DNA from: Glandiceps talaboti
Lineage: Eukaryota > Hemichordata > Enteropneusta > Spengelidae
Direction of reading: 5' to 3'
DNA length: 64,000 bases
Assembly: GCF_964340395.1 (NCBI RefSeq)
Contig: NC_135557.1
Location: forward strand, 1,651,646 to 1,715,645
The notes below the pieces were generated by a model, which was not told the origin of the DNA, did not search any database, and saw nothing but the letters and a program-made list of their open reading frames with translations. Made by a program: the position numbers and the translations under genes. This document shows, piece after piece, positions 41,296-54,100 of this stretch (position 1 is its first letter; every line of letters begins with the position of its first letter).

Positions 41296-41805
41296 GTAAG
41301 TATTAAAAATGTAAATATTAAACTATATGGTATTGATGTCGATGAACCAAATATTGGATTAGTAGATATTGATAATGTAAGTATTAAAAATGTAAATATT
41401 AAACTATATGGTATTGATGTCGATGAACCAAATATTGGATTAGTAGATATTGATAATGTAAGTATTAAAAATGTAAATATTAAACTATATGGTATTGATG
41501 TCGATGAACCAAATATTGGATTAGTAGATATTGATAATGTAAGTATTAAAAATGTAAATATTAAACTATATGGTATTGATGTCGATGAACCAAATATTGG
41601 ATTAGTAGATATTGATAATGTAAGTATTAAAAATGTAAATATTAAACTATATGGTATTGATGTCGATGAACCAAATATTGGATTAGTAGATATTGATAAT
41701 GTAAGTATTAAAAATGTAAATATTAAACTATATGGTATTGATGTCGATGAACCAAATATTGGATTAGTAGATATTGATAATGTAAGTATTATTAAACTAT
41801 ATAGA
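41240..41805. repeat. 81-bp array, 7 copies, of exon 41221-41295 plus its donor site
   Basis: Each unit holds 56 exon bases, the donor GTAAGTATT and 16 more intron bases. All extra copies share a synonymous GTA for the GTT of the true exon, so they were amplified from one derived copy. The frame is open through all copies up to a TAA at 41812-41814. Confidence 0.95.
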
Positions 41806-42004
41806 GCTATATAACCTATCAAGATGGGTCAGGCCTTTTACAGTGGAAGTATGGTTATGATATATAATCACTAAAGTTCATGTGATGTTCCATTATCCTG
41901 TGTGGATGTTTTCTTGTGTGAGGTTTAATGTTTCTCTGACTGTATGTGTATGGCAGACATTGGATTTCAGTTCTGCACATTGCATTGGCAGTGAGACACC
42001 AAAA

Positions 42005-43375
42005 TTGGAACGATTTGAAAAAAGGTGCTGTTGCACAATTGTGTAAACATAACAACATGGTCTAACACAATTATGTAAACATAACGACATGGTCTAACAC
42101 ATGTGTAAACATAACGATATGGTCTAACACATGTGTAAACATAACGACATGGTCTAACACATGTGTAAACATAACGACATGGTCTAACATGTGTAAACAT
42201 AACGACATGGTCTAACACAATTGTGTAAACATAACAACATGGTCTAACACAATTGTGTAAACATAACGACATGGTCTAACACATGTGTAAACATAACGAC
42301 ATGGTCTAACACAATTGTGTAAACATAACAACATGGTCTAACACAATTGTGTAAACATAACAACATGGTCTAACACAATTGTGTAAACATAACGACATGG
42401 TCTAACACATGTGTAAACATAACAACATGGTCTAACACAATTGTGTAAACATAACGACATGGTCTAACACGTGTAAACATAACGACATGGTCTAACACAA
42501 TTGTGTAAACATAACAACATGGTCTAACACAATTGTGTAAACATAACGACATGGTCTAACACATGTGTAAACATAACGACATGGTCTAACACAATTGTGT
42601 AAACATAACAACATGGTCTAACACAATTGTGTAAACATAACGACATGGTCTAACACATGTGTAAACATAACGACATGGTCTAACACTTGTGTAAACATAA
42701 CGACATGGTCTAACACAATTGTTAAACATAACAACATGGTCTAACACAATTGTGTAAACATAACAACATGGTCTAACACTTGTGTAAACATAACGACATG
42801 GTCTAACACAATTGTGTAAACATAACAACATGGTCTAACACAATTGTGTAAACATAACGACATGGTCTAACACATGTGTAAACATAACGACATGGTCTAA
42901 CACAATTGTGTAAACATAACAACATGGTCTAACACAATTGTGTAAACATAACGACATGGTCTAACACATGTGTAAACATAACGACATGGTCTAACACGTC
43001 ATGTGTCAACATAACAACATGGTCTAAAACTTGTAAACATAATGACATAGTCTAACACATGTGTAAACATAACGACATGGTCTAACAAATGTGTAAACAT
43101 AACAACATGGTCTAACACGTCATGTGTAAACATAACGACATGGTCTAACATGTCATGTGTAAACATAATGATATGGTCTAACACAATTGTGTAAACATAA
43201 CGATATGGTCTAATACAATTATGTAAACATAATGACATGGTTTAACATGTGTAAACATAACAAAATGGTCAAAGACTTGTAAACATAATGACATTGTCTA
43301 ACACATGTGTAAACATAACATCATTGTCTAACACCTGTAAACATAACGACATGGTCTAACACGTGTAAATGTGTC
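42005..43375. repeat. Minisatellite with 28-33-bp units, about 45 copies
   Basis: The core GTAAACATAACGACATGGTC-TAACAC is followed by variable AATT, ATGT or GTCAT spacers. Copies become more diverged towards 43375. Confidence 0.93.
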
Positions 43376-43689
43376 ATTCCTGAGGTCAGACTTTTGCGTT
43401 TGTATCCATGTCGATATAGTATTGTCATCTCTATGAAAATAGCCTGATGTCAATGGAGCTTTAGCTAGTAATTGTTGTTTGATCTTTCATTTCATCTCAA
43501 GATATATAAGGTTTACTGAGTGTAGGAATAAATTAAGGTTTACTGAATGTAGGAATAAATTATACTGTTTGTCTAATCTCATACATAAAACCAGATTTAA
43601 ACTGAACCCCTACCGTAACGGCAAAACCATAGATTTCTTGACCTTACACATTGTTGGAATGCAAAATTCTAAACTATAGCTATCATACA

Positions 43690-44200
43690 TGATGTTTGCA
43701 TAATTTCTTAAGAAATAGCCTAATTACCGAAAATCATTAATTATGCAATTAGTCATAAAACTAAAAACTATATTAACAGGCTTTAGAGGATGTGTGCTTT
43801 GTCAGGGTTGATGTAAATTAGAATTTGAATTGTGCATTCCAAGATATAGCTTAATTTCTGAAGATCATTAATTATTCAAATTACTCATTAAAAGTAAAGG
43901 CTATGTCAACAAAGTTGTGTGCATTGTTATGGTTGGTATATGCACCAAATTCTATAAAATTTGAAGTTTGCATTCTTAAGATAAAGCCGAATTATCAAAA
44001 GTCATTAATTATGCAAATTAATCATTAAAACTGTAATCAAAATCAACAAACCTTATAGGACATGTGCATTTTGTTATGGTTAACGTATGAATGTATGAAC
44101 GAAATTATATTGAATTTGAAGGATGCATTCCAAAGATATAGCCTAATTACTCAAAACCATTAATTATGCAAATAACTAATTAATGTACATTGGATGTTTA
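43690..44200. repeat. Degenerate tandem repeat, about 130-155-bp period, four units
   Basis: TCATTAATTATGCAAATTA-like strings recur near 43733, 43864, 44001 and 44156, each preceded by GATATAGCCTAATT-like and GCATTCCAA-like motifs. Unrelated to the exons. Confidence 0.6.
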
Positions 44201-44259
44201 CCAAAATCTAATCAGTTATTACCATTAAAACTCTACCTTACTTGATATTCTTTCAACAG

Positions 44260-47200
44260 AATAAGAGTACATGGTTTGAGATGACAGACAGTGATATGCT
44301 CTTTCGAAAAGATCTTCAAAGATGGCTAGACAACATAAGTGGTTCAACAGTCATCATTGACTCTGATGGAGATAACACTCAAGATGAAGATGATGATGAA
44401 GATGATGATGATGATGATGATAATGGTGATATGGAGTCAGATTCAGATGGAGATGGCATCCCAGACCATTTGGATGACGATGATGATCGGGATGGTATTC
44501 CAGATCATCTGGAAATAGATAGTGATGGAGATGGCATTCCAGATTATTTAGAAGATTCCGATGGAGATGGAATTCCAGACTATATGGAAAAAGACACAGA
44601 TGGAGATGGCATTCCTGACTATTTAGATGACGACATTGATGGAGATGGTATTCCAAATGATGAAGATGATGATATTGATGGTGATGGAATTCCAAATGAA
44701 GATGATGATGATGCAGATGGTGATGGCGTTCCTGACTACCTGGAAAAGGACACGGATGGAGACGGTATTCCTGATTATCTTGATGATGACATAGATGGTG
44801 ATGGAATCCCAAATGATAAAGATGATGATGATGATGGTGATGGTATTCCTGATTATTTGGAAAAAGATAATGATGGAGATGGCATCCCAGATTATCTAGA
44901 GGATTCTGATGGAGATGGAATTCCAGATTATTTGGAAGATTCAGATGGAGATGGTATTCCTGATTATTTGGAAAAAGACACGGATGGGGATGGCATTCCT
45001 GACTATTTGGATGATGACATTGATGGAGATGGAATCCCTGATTATTTGGAAACGGACCGTGATGGGGATGGCATTCCTGATTTTTTGGAAAAGGACAGCG
45101 ATGGGGATGGCATTCCTGATTATTTAGAGGATTCCGATGGGAATGGAATTCCAGACTATTTGGAGGATTCCGATGGGGATGGAATTCCAGATTATTTGGA
45201 TGATGATGATGATGGGAATGGTATTCCTGACTATATGGAAAAGGACACAGATGGAGATGGTATTCCTGACTATTTAGATGACGACATTGATGGAGATGGT
45301 ATTCCAAATGATGAAGATGATGATATTGATGGTGATGGAATCCCAAATGATAAAGATGATGATGATGATGGCGATGGTATTCCTGATTATTTGGAAAAAG
45401 ACAGTGATGGAGATCGCATCCCAGATTATTTGGAAGATTTTGATGGAGATGGTATTCCAGATTATTTGGATGACGATGATGATGGGGATGGTATTGCAGA
45501 TCATCTTGAAACAGATAGTGATGGAGATGGCATTCCAGATTATTTAGAGGATTCCGATGGAGATGGAATTCCAGACTATATGGAAAAAGACACAGATGGA
45601 GATGGTATTCCTGACTATTTAGATGACGACATTGATGGCGATGGCATTCCAAATGATGAAGATGATGATATTGATGGTGATGGAATTCCAAATGATAAAG
45701 ATGATGATGATGATGGAGATGGTATTCCTGACTATTTGGAAAAAGACACGGATGGAGACGGTATTCCTGACTATTTAGATGACGACATTGATGGCGATGG
45801 TATTCCAAATGATGAAGATGATGATATTGATGGTGATGGAATTCCAAATGATAAAGATGATGATGATGATGGAGATGGTATTCCAGACTACCTGGAAAAA
45901 GACACGGATGGAGATGGTATTCCAGATTATTTAGAGGATACTGATGGGAATGGAATTCCAGACTATTTGGAAGACTCTGATGGGGATGGAATTCCAGATT
46001 ATTTGGATGATGATGATGATGGGAATGGTATTCCTGACTATATGGAAAAGGACACAGATGGAGACGGTATTCCTGACTATTTAGATGATGATATTGATGG
46101 AGATGGTATTCCAAATGATGAAGATGATGATATTGATGGTGATGGAATCCCAAATGATAAAGATGATGATGATGATGGCGATGGTATTCCTGACTATTTG
46201 GAAAAAGATGGTGATGGAGATGGTATCCCAGATTATCTAGAGGATTCTGATGGAGATGGAATTCCAGATTATTTGGAAGATTCTGATGGGGATGGAATTC
46301 CAGATTATTTGGATGACAATGATGATGGGGATGGTATTCCAGATCATCTGGAAATAGATAGTGATGGAGATGGCATTCCAGATTATTTAGAAGATTCCGA
46401 TGGAGATGGAATTCCAGACTATATGGAAAAAGACACAGATGGTGATGGCATTCCTGACTATTTAGATGACGACATTGATGGAGATGGAATTCCAAATGAT
46501 GAAGATGATGATATTGATGGTGATGGAATTCCAAATGAAGATGATGATGATGCAGATGGTGATGGCGTTCCTGACTACCTGGAAAAGGACACGGATGGAG
46601 ATGGTATTCCTGATTATCTTGATGATGACATAGATGGTGATGGAATCCCAAATGATAAAGATGATGATGATGATGGCGATGGTATTCCTGATTATTTGGA
46701 AAAAGACGATGATGGAGATGGCATCCCAGATTATCTAGAGGATTCTGATGGAGATGGAATTCCAGATTATTTGGAAGATTCAGATGGAGATGGTATTCCT
46801 GATTATTTGGATGATGATGATGATGGGAATGGTATTCCTGACTATATGGAAAAGGATACGGATGGAGACGGTATTCCTGATTATTTAGATGATGACATCG
46901 ATGGAGATGGTATTCCAAATGATGAAGATGATGACATAGATGGTGATGGAATCCCAAATGATAAAGATGATGATGATGATGGCGATGGTATTCCTGATTA
47001 TTTGGAAAAAGACAGTGATGGAGATGGTATCCCAGATTATCTAGAGGATTCTGATGGAGATGGAATTCCAGATTATTTGGATGATGATGATGACGGGGAT
47101 GGTATTCCAGATCATCTTGAAACAGATAGTGATGGAGATGGCATTCCAGATTATTTAGAGGATTCCGATGGAGATGGAATTCCAGACTATATGGAAAAAG

Positions 47201-47322
47201 ACACAGATGGAGATGGTATTCCTGACTATTTGGATGATGACATTGATGGGGACGGAATCCCTAATGATGAAGATGATGACGATGATGGAGATGGAATTTC
47301 TGACATTCATGATGAACTTTAA
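44260..47322 (+). CDS. CASQ: Calsequestrin terminal exon: end of domain III, about 75 Ca-loop-like repeats, HDEL terminus
   Basis: This 3063-bp exon (1020 codons plus TAA) follows TTTCAACAG in phase 0. It opens [14 protein letters not shown] and continues through LQRWLDNI, aligning with calsequestrin D.DSVWMEM.D.ED...ELEDWLEDVL, the last strand and helix of domain III. A conventional acidic tail follows (about residues 40-58, mostly Asp/Glu). From about residue 61 to the end there are about 75 units of 12-14 residues of the form [12 protein letters not shown], with variants such as [10 protein letters not shown] and [10 protein letters not shown]. Positions 1, 3, 5, 6, 9 and 12 are D, D, D, G, D and E/D, as in a Ca2+-binding loop. 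Similar strings occur in thrombospondin-type-3-like repeats, which are common in bacterial surface proteins. The chain ends DIHDEL, an ER-retrieval signal. Calsequestrin is a low-affinity, high-capacity Ca2+ buffer of the SR/ER lumen whose normal acidic tail is only tens of residues long. The frame stays open over the whole array and ends in a sensible sorting signal, so I judge it truly coded. That the extra loops bind Ca2+ is inference. Confidence 0.92.
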   Translation, partial: NKSTWFEMTDSDMLFRKDLQRWLDNISGSTVIIDSDGDNTQDEDDDEDDDDDDDNGDMESDSDGDGIPDHLDDDDDRDGIPDHLEIDSDGDGIPDYLEDSDGDGIPDYMEKDTDGDGIPDYLDDDIDGDGIPNDEDDDIDGDGIPNEDDDDADGDGVPDYLEKDTDGDGIPDYLDDDIDGDGIPNDKDDDDDGDGIPDYLEKDNDGDGIPDYLEDSDGDGIPDYLEDSDGDGIPDYLEKDTDGDGIPDYLDDDIDGDGIPDYLETDRDGDGIPDFLEKDSDGDGIPDYLEDSDGNGIPDYLEDSDGDGIPDYLDDDDDGNGIPDYMEKDTDGDGIPDYLDDDIDGDGIPNDEDDDIDGDGIPNDKDDDDDGDGIPDYLEKDSDGDRIPDYLEDFDGDGIPDYLDDDDDGDGIADHLETDSDGDGIPDYLEDSDGDGIPDYMEKDTDGDGIPDYLDDDIDGDGIPNDEDDDIDGDGIPNDKDDDDDGDGIPDYLEKDTDGDGIPDYLDDDIDGDGIPNDEDDDIDGDGIPNDKDDDDDGDGIPDYLEKDTDGDGIPDYLEDTDGNGIPDYLEDSDGDGIPDYLDDDDDGNGIPDYMEKDTDGDGIPDYLDDDIDGDGIPNDEDDDIDGDGIPNDKDDDDDGDGIPDYLEKDGDGDGIPDYLEDSDGDGIPDYLEDSDGDGIPDYLDDNDDGDGIPDHLEIDSDGDGIPDYLEDSDGDGIPDYMEKDTDGDGIPDYLDDDIDGDGIPNDEDDDIDGDGIPNEDDDDADGDGVPDYLEKDTDGDGIPDYLDDDIDGDGIPNDKDDDDDGDGIPDYLEKDDDGDGIPDYLEDSDGDGIPDYLEDSDGDGIPDYLDDDDDGNGIPDYMEKDTDGDGIPDYLDDDIDGDGIPNDEDDDIDGDGIPNDKDDDDDGDGIPDYLEKDSDGDGIPDYLEDSDGDGIPDYLDDDDDGDGIPDHLETDSDGDGIPDYLEDSDGDGIPDYMEKDTDGDGIPDYLDDDIDGDGIPNDEDDDDDGDGISDIHDEL
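44440..47307 (+). repeat. Coding minisatellite (about 75 units of 36-42 bp) with higher-order duplication
   Basis: The units encode the DxDGDGIPDxxE loops. Unit length varies by whole codons, so the frame never breaks. Larger blocks are duplicated. For example, the rarer DGDGVPD unit near 44719 recurs near 46555 with the same neighbours, about 48 units later. Codon use is strongly GAT/GGA biased, as expected from amplification of a short template. The opposite strand is open over long stretches and reads as His/Leu/Asn-rich, which I regard as a shadow. Confidence 0.9.
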
Positions 47323-47880
47323 TATAAATACTGACACATAACACAATTCACCTCATTTTTTTTCAGGCGGTATGAATATACTAAGCCCAATACTTGTACT
47401 TTGGCATTCTTACTTATTACTTTTGGAGGTTGAAAATTTTGACAATGTCATGGCACATTTCCAACTACCAATAGGTTCAGTGGTGAAGATTTTGACAATG
47501 TCTTGGCACTATTCCAACTACTATTAGGTTCAATCGTGATGACTTTGACAATGTCTTGGCACTGTTCCAACTACCCATGAGTTCAATCGTGATGACTTTG
47601 ACAATGTCTTGGCACTGTTCCAACTACCCATGAGTTCAATCGTGATGACTTTGACAATGTCTTGGCACTGTTCCAACTACCCATGAGTTCAGTGGTGAAG
47701 ATGTTCACAATGTTATATGAATTCTTGGCACTCTTACAGATTGGCATTGAACTCATTGGTAGTTGGAACAGCATTGTACATTGAGTACTTTGGCACTCTA
47801 TCAAAAGTCGCTGACCTGTTTGGTGTTGTTCCAAACATTTGGCACAGTTTCAAACTGCCATTTAATTAGTTGACAAATAC
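47323..47880. repeat. 3' untranslated or flanking region with a 53-bp repeat and an inverted copy
   Basis: About five units containing TTTGACAATGTCTTGGCACT and TTCCAACTACCCATGAGTTC occupy 47430-47700. An inverted copy of the second half lies at 47746-47771. No AATAAA lies close to the stop codon, so the transcript end is uncertain. Confidence 0.7.
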
Positions 47881-48191
47881 AATTTAACAAGCAATATGAT
47901 GAAATCTGCTCTTCCTACACCATGCTGTATGCTCTTTGAAATTCTTTGGAAGTCCTGCAATTTAAAAATAATGAACATTTAGCAAAAAAAGTATTTTAAT
48001 TCTTGAAATTGAAACTTCTGAATGATGCATTACAAAATCTTTAGAAATCTCTGTGGTGAATATAAACCTTGTAATCATATCCATTGATAAAAAAACAAGT
48101 ACTTGAAAAATTAAAATATTTGATGACAGTAATACTCCAGATAAAGATGAACTTGTTCTTACATGGCCAATAAGTGGGTATGATATATATT

Positions 48192-50637
48192 TCAGAGTTT
48201 ACCTGGTACCATCACTCTGTAATATTTCAGAGTTTACCTGATACCATCACTCTGTAATATGTCAGAGTTTACCTGATACCATCACTCTGTAATATGTCAG
48301 AGTTTACCTGATACCATCACTCTGTAATATGTCAGAGTTTACCTGATACCATCACTCTGTAATATGTCAGAGTTTATCTGATACCATCACTCTGTAATAT
48401 GTCAGAGTTTATCTGATACCATCACTCTGTAATATGTCAGAGTTTATCTGATACCATCACTCTGTAATATGTCAGAGTTTACCTGATACCATCACTCTGT
48501 GATATGTCAGAGTTTACCTGATACCATCACTCTGTAATATGTCAGAGTTTACCTGATACCATCACTCTGTAATATGTCAGAGTTTACCTGATACCATCAC
48601 TCTGTAATACGTCAGAGTTTACCTGATACCATCACTCTGTAATATGTCAGAGTTTACCTGATACCATCACTCTGTGATATGTCAGAGTTTACCTGATACC
48701 ATCACTCTGTAATATGTCAGAGTTTACCTGATACCATCACTCTGTAATACGTCAGAGTTTACCTGATACCATCACTCTGTAATATGTCAGAGTTTACCTG
48801 ATACCATCACTCTGTGATACGTCAGAGTTTACCTGATACCATCACTCTGTAATATGTCAGAGTTTACCTAATACCATCACTCTGTAATATGTCAGAGTTT
48901 ACCTGATACCATCACTCTGTGATATGTCAGAGTTTATCTGATACCATCACTCTGTAATATTTCAGAGTTTATCTGATACCATCACTCTGTAATATTTCAG
49001 AGTTTACCTGATACCATCACTCTGTAATATGTCAGAGTTTACCTGATACCATCACTCTGTAATATTTCAGAGTTTACCTGATACCATCACTCTGTAATAT
49101 GTCAGAGTTTACCTGATACCATCACTCTGTAATATTTCAGAGTTTACCTGATACCATCACTCTGTAATATTTCAGAGTTTATCTGATACCATCACTCTGT
49201 AATATTTCAGAGTTTACCTGATACCATCACTCTGTAATATGTCAGAGTTTACCTGATACCATCACTCTGTAATATTTCAGAGTTTACCTGATACCATCAC
49301 TCTGTAATATGTCAGAGTTTACCTGATACCATCACTCTGTAATATGTCAGAGTTTATCTGATACCATCACTCTGTAATATTTCAGAGTTTATCTGATACC
49401 ATCACTCTGTAATATGTCAGAGTTTATCTGATACCATCACTCTGTAATATTTCAGAGTTTATCTGATACCATCACTCTGTAATATTTCAGAGTTTATCTG
49501 ATACCATCACTCTGTAATATTTCAGAGTTTACCTGATACCATCACTCTGTAATATGTCAGAGTTTACCTGATACCATCACTCTGTAATATGTCAGAGTTT
49601 ACCTGATACCATCACTCTGTGATATGTCAGAGTTTATCTGATACCATCACTCTGTGATATGTCAGAGTTTACCTGATACCATCACTCTGTAATATTTCAG
49701 AGTTTACCTGATACCATCACTCTGTGATATGTCAGAGTTTACCTGATACCATCACTCTGTAATATGTCAGAGTTTACCTGATACCGTCACTCTGTAATAT
49801 GTCAGAGTTTACCTGATACCATCACTCTGTAATATTTCAGAGTTTACCTGATACCATCACTCTGTAATATGTCAGAGTTTACCTGATACCATCACTCTGT
49901 AATATGTCAGAGTTTACCTGATACCATGACTCTGTAATATGTCAGAGTTTACCTGATACCATCACTCTGTGATATGTCAGAGTTTACCTGATACCATCAC
50001 TCTGTAATATGTCAGAGTTTACCTGATACCATCACTCTGTAATATTTCAGAGTTTACCTGATACCATCACTCTGTAATATGTCAGAGTTTACCTGATACC
50101 ATCACTCTGTAATATTTCAGAGTTTACCTGATACCATCACTCTGTAATATGTCAGAGTTTACCTGATACCATCACTCTGTAATATTTCAGAGTTTACCAG
50201 ATACCATCACTCTGTAATATGTCAGAGTTTATCTGATACCATCACTCTGTAATATTTCAGAGTTTACCTGATACCATCACTCTGTAATATGTCAGAGTTT
50301 ACCTGATACCATCACTCTGTAATATGTCAGAGTTTACCTGATACCGTCACTCTGTAATATGTCAGAGTTTACCTGATACCATCACTCTGTAATATGTCAG
50401 AGTTTACCTGATACCATCACTCTGTAATATTTCAGAGTTTACCAGATACCATCACTCTGTAATATGTCAGAGTTTATCTGATACCATCACTCTGTAATAT
50501 GTCAGAGTTTACCAGATACCATCACTCTGTAATATGTCAGAGTTTATCTGATACCATCACTCTGTAATATTTCAGAGTTTACCTGATACCATCACTCTGT
50601 AATATGTCAGAGTTTACCTGATACCATCACTCTGTAG
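48192..50637. repeat. 35-bp minisatellite, about 70 copies
   Basis: The unit is CAGAGTTTACCTGATACCAT-CACTCTGTAATATGT. Variants TTT/TGT, ACC/ATC and AAT/GAT are shuffled among copies. Confidence 0.97.
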
Positions 50638-51149
50638 TTACTCACATTCCCTAAACTTGACAAAACTGCTCATTATATTTGTTGCCTAGCTTTTCATGAT
50701 ATGCTGCCATGTGTCTTGGTTTGGCAATTATCATGGTAATGAAAAATGTGCCATTGCTATGGTAACAAAAAGATTCAATTGAAAGTTTACATAGCTTTAT
50801 ATTTGTGAATAAGTTGATCATTTTGATGATGTCTAGTACATTATCTATCTGAGGGCAATAAGTATTAATTTATGATATTTTTTATTAATTTGTTATTTTT
50901 ATTAATTAATTTTTATTAATTTCATATTTTTATTAATTTGTTATCTTTCATTTATTTGATATTTTTCATTAATTTGTTATTTTTATTAATTTGTATGTTA
51001 ATTTTATAAGTTACCATATGTATTAATTTGTTAGTCAAGATCATACACTTTGTACTGAAATTATTACACACTTGCGTACAAACACAATAAAGATTACTGA
51101 CCTTAGTTTGCTGTAAGTTTGATAGATTTCATACTTATTTGAATTGAAT
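50638..51149. other. AT-rich unique sequence with TTATTAATTT simple repeats
   Basis: At 50860-51000 the strings TATTAATTTGTTATTT recur. No gene. Confidence 0.5.
51086..51091 (+). promoter_or_regulatory. Candidate poly(A) signal AATAAA
   Basis: First AATAAA I find downstream of the calsequestrin stop, followed by a GT-rich stretch (TTAGTTTGCTGTAAGTTTG). If used, the 3' UTR would be about 3.8 kb and include the 35-bp array. A nearer non-canonical signal is equally possible. Confidence 0.3.
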
Positions 51150-54100
51150 AAAATACCCCCCCCCCCAATATTGTATGTATGTTATTGAAATGCAATATAG
51201 TACCCCCCCATATTGTATGCATGTTATTGAAATACAATAAAGTAAAAAATACCCCCCCCCTATTGTATGCATGTTATTGAAATACAATAAAGTAAAAAAT
51301 ACCCCCCCCCATATTGTATGTATGTTACTGAAATACAATATAGTTAAAAATACCCCCCCCCCCCATATTGTATGTATGTTATTGAAATGCAATATAGTAC
51401 CCCCCCATATTGTATGTATGTTATTGAAATACAATATAGTAAAAAATACCCCCGCATATTGTATGCTTGTTATTGAAATACAATATAGTAAAAAATACCC
51501 CCCCCCATATTGTATGCATGTTATTGAAATACAATATAGTAAAAAATACCCCCCCCCATATTGTATGTATGTTATTGAAATACAATATAGTAAAAAATAC
51601 CCCCCCCATATTGTATGCATGTTATTGAAATACAATATAGTAAAAAATACCCCCCCATATTGTATGCATGTTATTGAAATACAATATAGTAAAAAATACC
51701 CCCCCCCCCCATATTGTATGTATGTTATTGAAATACAATATAGTAAAAAATACACCCCTCTCCCCCATATTGTATGTGTGTTATTGAAATACAATATAGT
51801 AAAAAATACCCCCCCCCATACTTTATGCATGTTATTGAAATGCAATATATTAAAAAATACCCCCCTCCCCCCATATTGTATGCTTGTTATTGAAATACAA
51901 TATAGTAAAAAATACCCCTCCATATTGTATGCGTGTTATTGAAATGCAATATATTAAAAAATACCCCCCTCCCCCCATATTGTATGCTTGTTATTGAAAT
52001 ACAATATAGTAAAAAATACCCCCCCATACTGTATGCATGTTATTGAAATGCAATATATTAAAAAATACCCCCCTCCCCCCATATTGTATGTATGTTATTG
52101 AAATACAATATAGTAAAAAATACCCCCCCATATTGTATGCGTGTTATTGAAATACAATATAGTAAAAAATACCCCCCCCCCCCCGCATATTGTATGCATG
52201 TTATTGAAATACAATATAGTAAAAAATACCCCCCTCCCCCCATATTGTATGCTTGTTATTGCAATGCAATATAGTAAAAAATACCCCCCCTCCCGCATAT
52301 TGTATGTCTGTTATTGAAATACAATATAGTAAAAAATACCCCCCCCCATATTGTTTGCATGTTATTGAAATACAATATATTAAAAAATACCCCCCCATAT
52401 TGTATGTTATTGAAATACAATATAGTAAAAAATACCCCCCCATATTGTTTGCATGTTATTGAAATACAATATATTAAAAAATACCCCCCCATATTGTATG
52501 TATGTTATTGAAATACAATATAGTAAAAAATACCCCCCCATACTGTATGCATGTTATTGAAATACAATATAGTAAAAAATACCCCCCCCCCATATTGTAT
52601 GTCTGTTATTGAAATACAATATAGTAAAAAATAACCCCCCCCCCCATATTGTATGTCTGTTATTGAAATACAATATAGTAAAAAATACCCCCCCCCAATA
52701 TTGTTTGCATGTTATTGAAATACAATATATTAAAAAATACCCCCCCATATTGTATGTTATTGAAATACAATATAGTAAAAAATACCCCCCCCCCATATTG
52801 TATGTATGTTATTGAAATGCAATATAGTACCCCCCCCCATATTGTATGAATGTTATTGAAATACAATAAAGTAAAAAATACCCCCCCCCCGCATATTGTA
52901 TGCATATTACTGAAATACAATATAGTAAAAAATACCCCCCCCCGCATATTGTATGCATGTTATTGAAATGCAATATAGTACCCCCCCCCCATATTGTATG
53001 AATGTTATTGAAATACAATAAAGTAAAAAAAAAAACCCCGCATATTGTATGCATGTTACTGAAATACAATATAGTAAAAAATACCCCCCCCCCCCCGCAT
53101 ATTGTATGCATGTTATTGAAATACAATATAGTACAAAATACCCCCCCCGCCCCCGCATATTGTATGCATGTTATTGAAATACAATATAGTACAAAATACC
53201 CCCCCTCCCGCATATTGTATGTATGTTATTGAAATACAATATAGTACAAAATACCCCACCTCCCGCATATTGTATGTATGTTATTGAAATACAATATGGT
53301 AAAAAATATCCCCCCCCCGCATATTGTATGTGTGTTATTGAAATACAATATAGTAAAAAATACCCCCCCCCCCGCATATTGTATGCATGTTATTGAAATA
53401 CAATATAGTACAAAATACCCCCCCTCCCGCATATTGTATGTATGTTATTGAAATACAATATAGTACAAAATACCCCCCTCCCGCATATTGTATGTATGTT
53501 ATTGAAATACAATATAGTAAAAAATACCCCCCCCCATATTGTATGTATGTTATTGAAATGCAATATAGTAAAAAATACCCCCCCCCCCGCATATTGTATG
53601 CATGTTATTGAAATACAATATAGTAAAAAAATACCCCCCCCCATATTGTATGTATGTTATTGAAATACAATATAGTAAAAAATACCCCCCCCCCCATATT
53701 GTATGTTATTGAAATACAATATAGTAAAAAATACCCCCCCCCTCCATATTGTATGCATGTTATTGAAATACAATATAGTAAAAAATACCCCCCCCCCCAT
53801 ATTGTATGTATGTTATTGAAATACAATATAGTAAAAAATACCCCCCCCCTCCATATTGTATGCATGTTATTGAAATACAATATAGTAAAAAATACCCCCC
53901 CCATATTGTATGTATGTTATTGAAATACAATATAGTAAAAAATACCCCCCCCCCCATATTGTATGTATGTTATTGAAATACAATATAGTAAAAAATACCC
54001 CCCCCCTCCATATTGTATGCATGTTATTGAAATACAATATAGTAAAAAATACCCCCCCCCCCCATATTGTATGTATGTTATTGAAATACAATATAGTAAA

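Noticed and set aside
41229-41822. Minus-strand 197-codon frame opposite the 81-bp array
   Set aside because: Shadow of the plus-strand exon duplication. The plus strand has the calsequestrin homology and the donor sites.
44354-46957. 867-codon minus-strand His/Leu-rich open frame
   Set aside because: Shadow of the Asp-rich coding array (GAT/GAC codons read in reverse as ATC/GTC or shifted CAT). No splice or start context.
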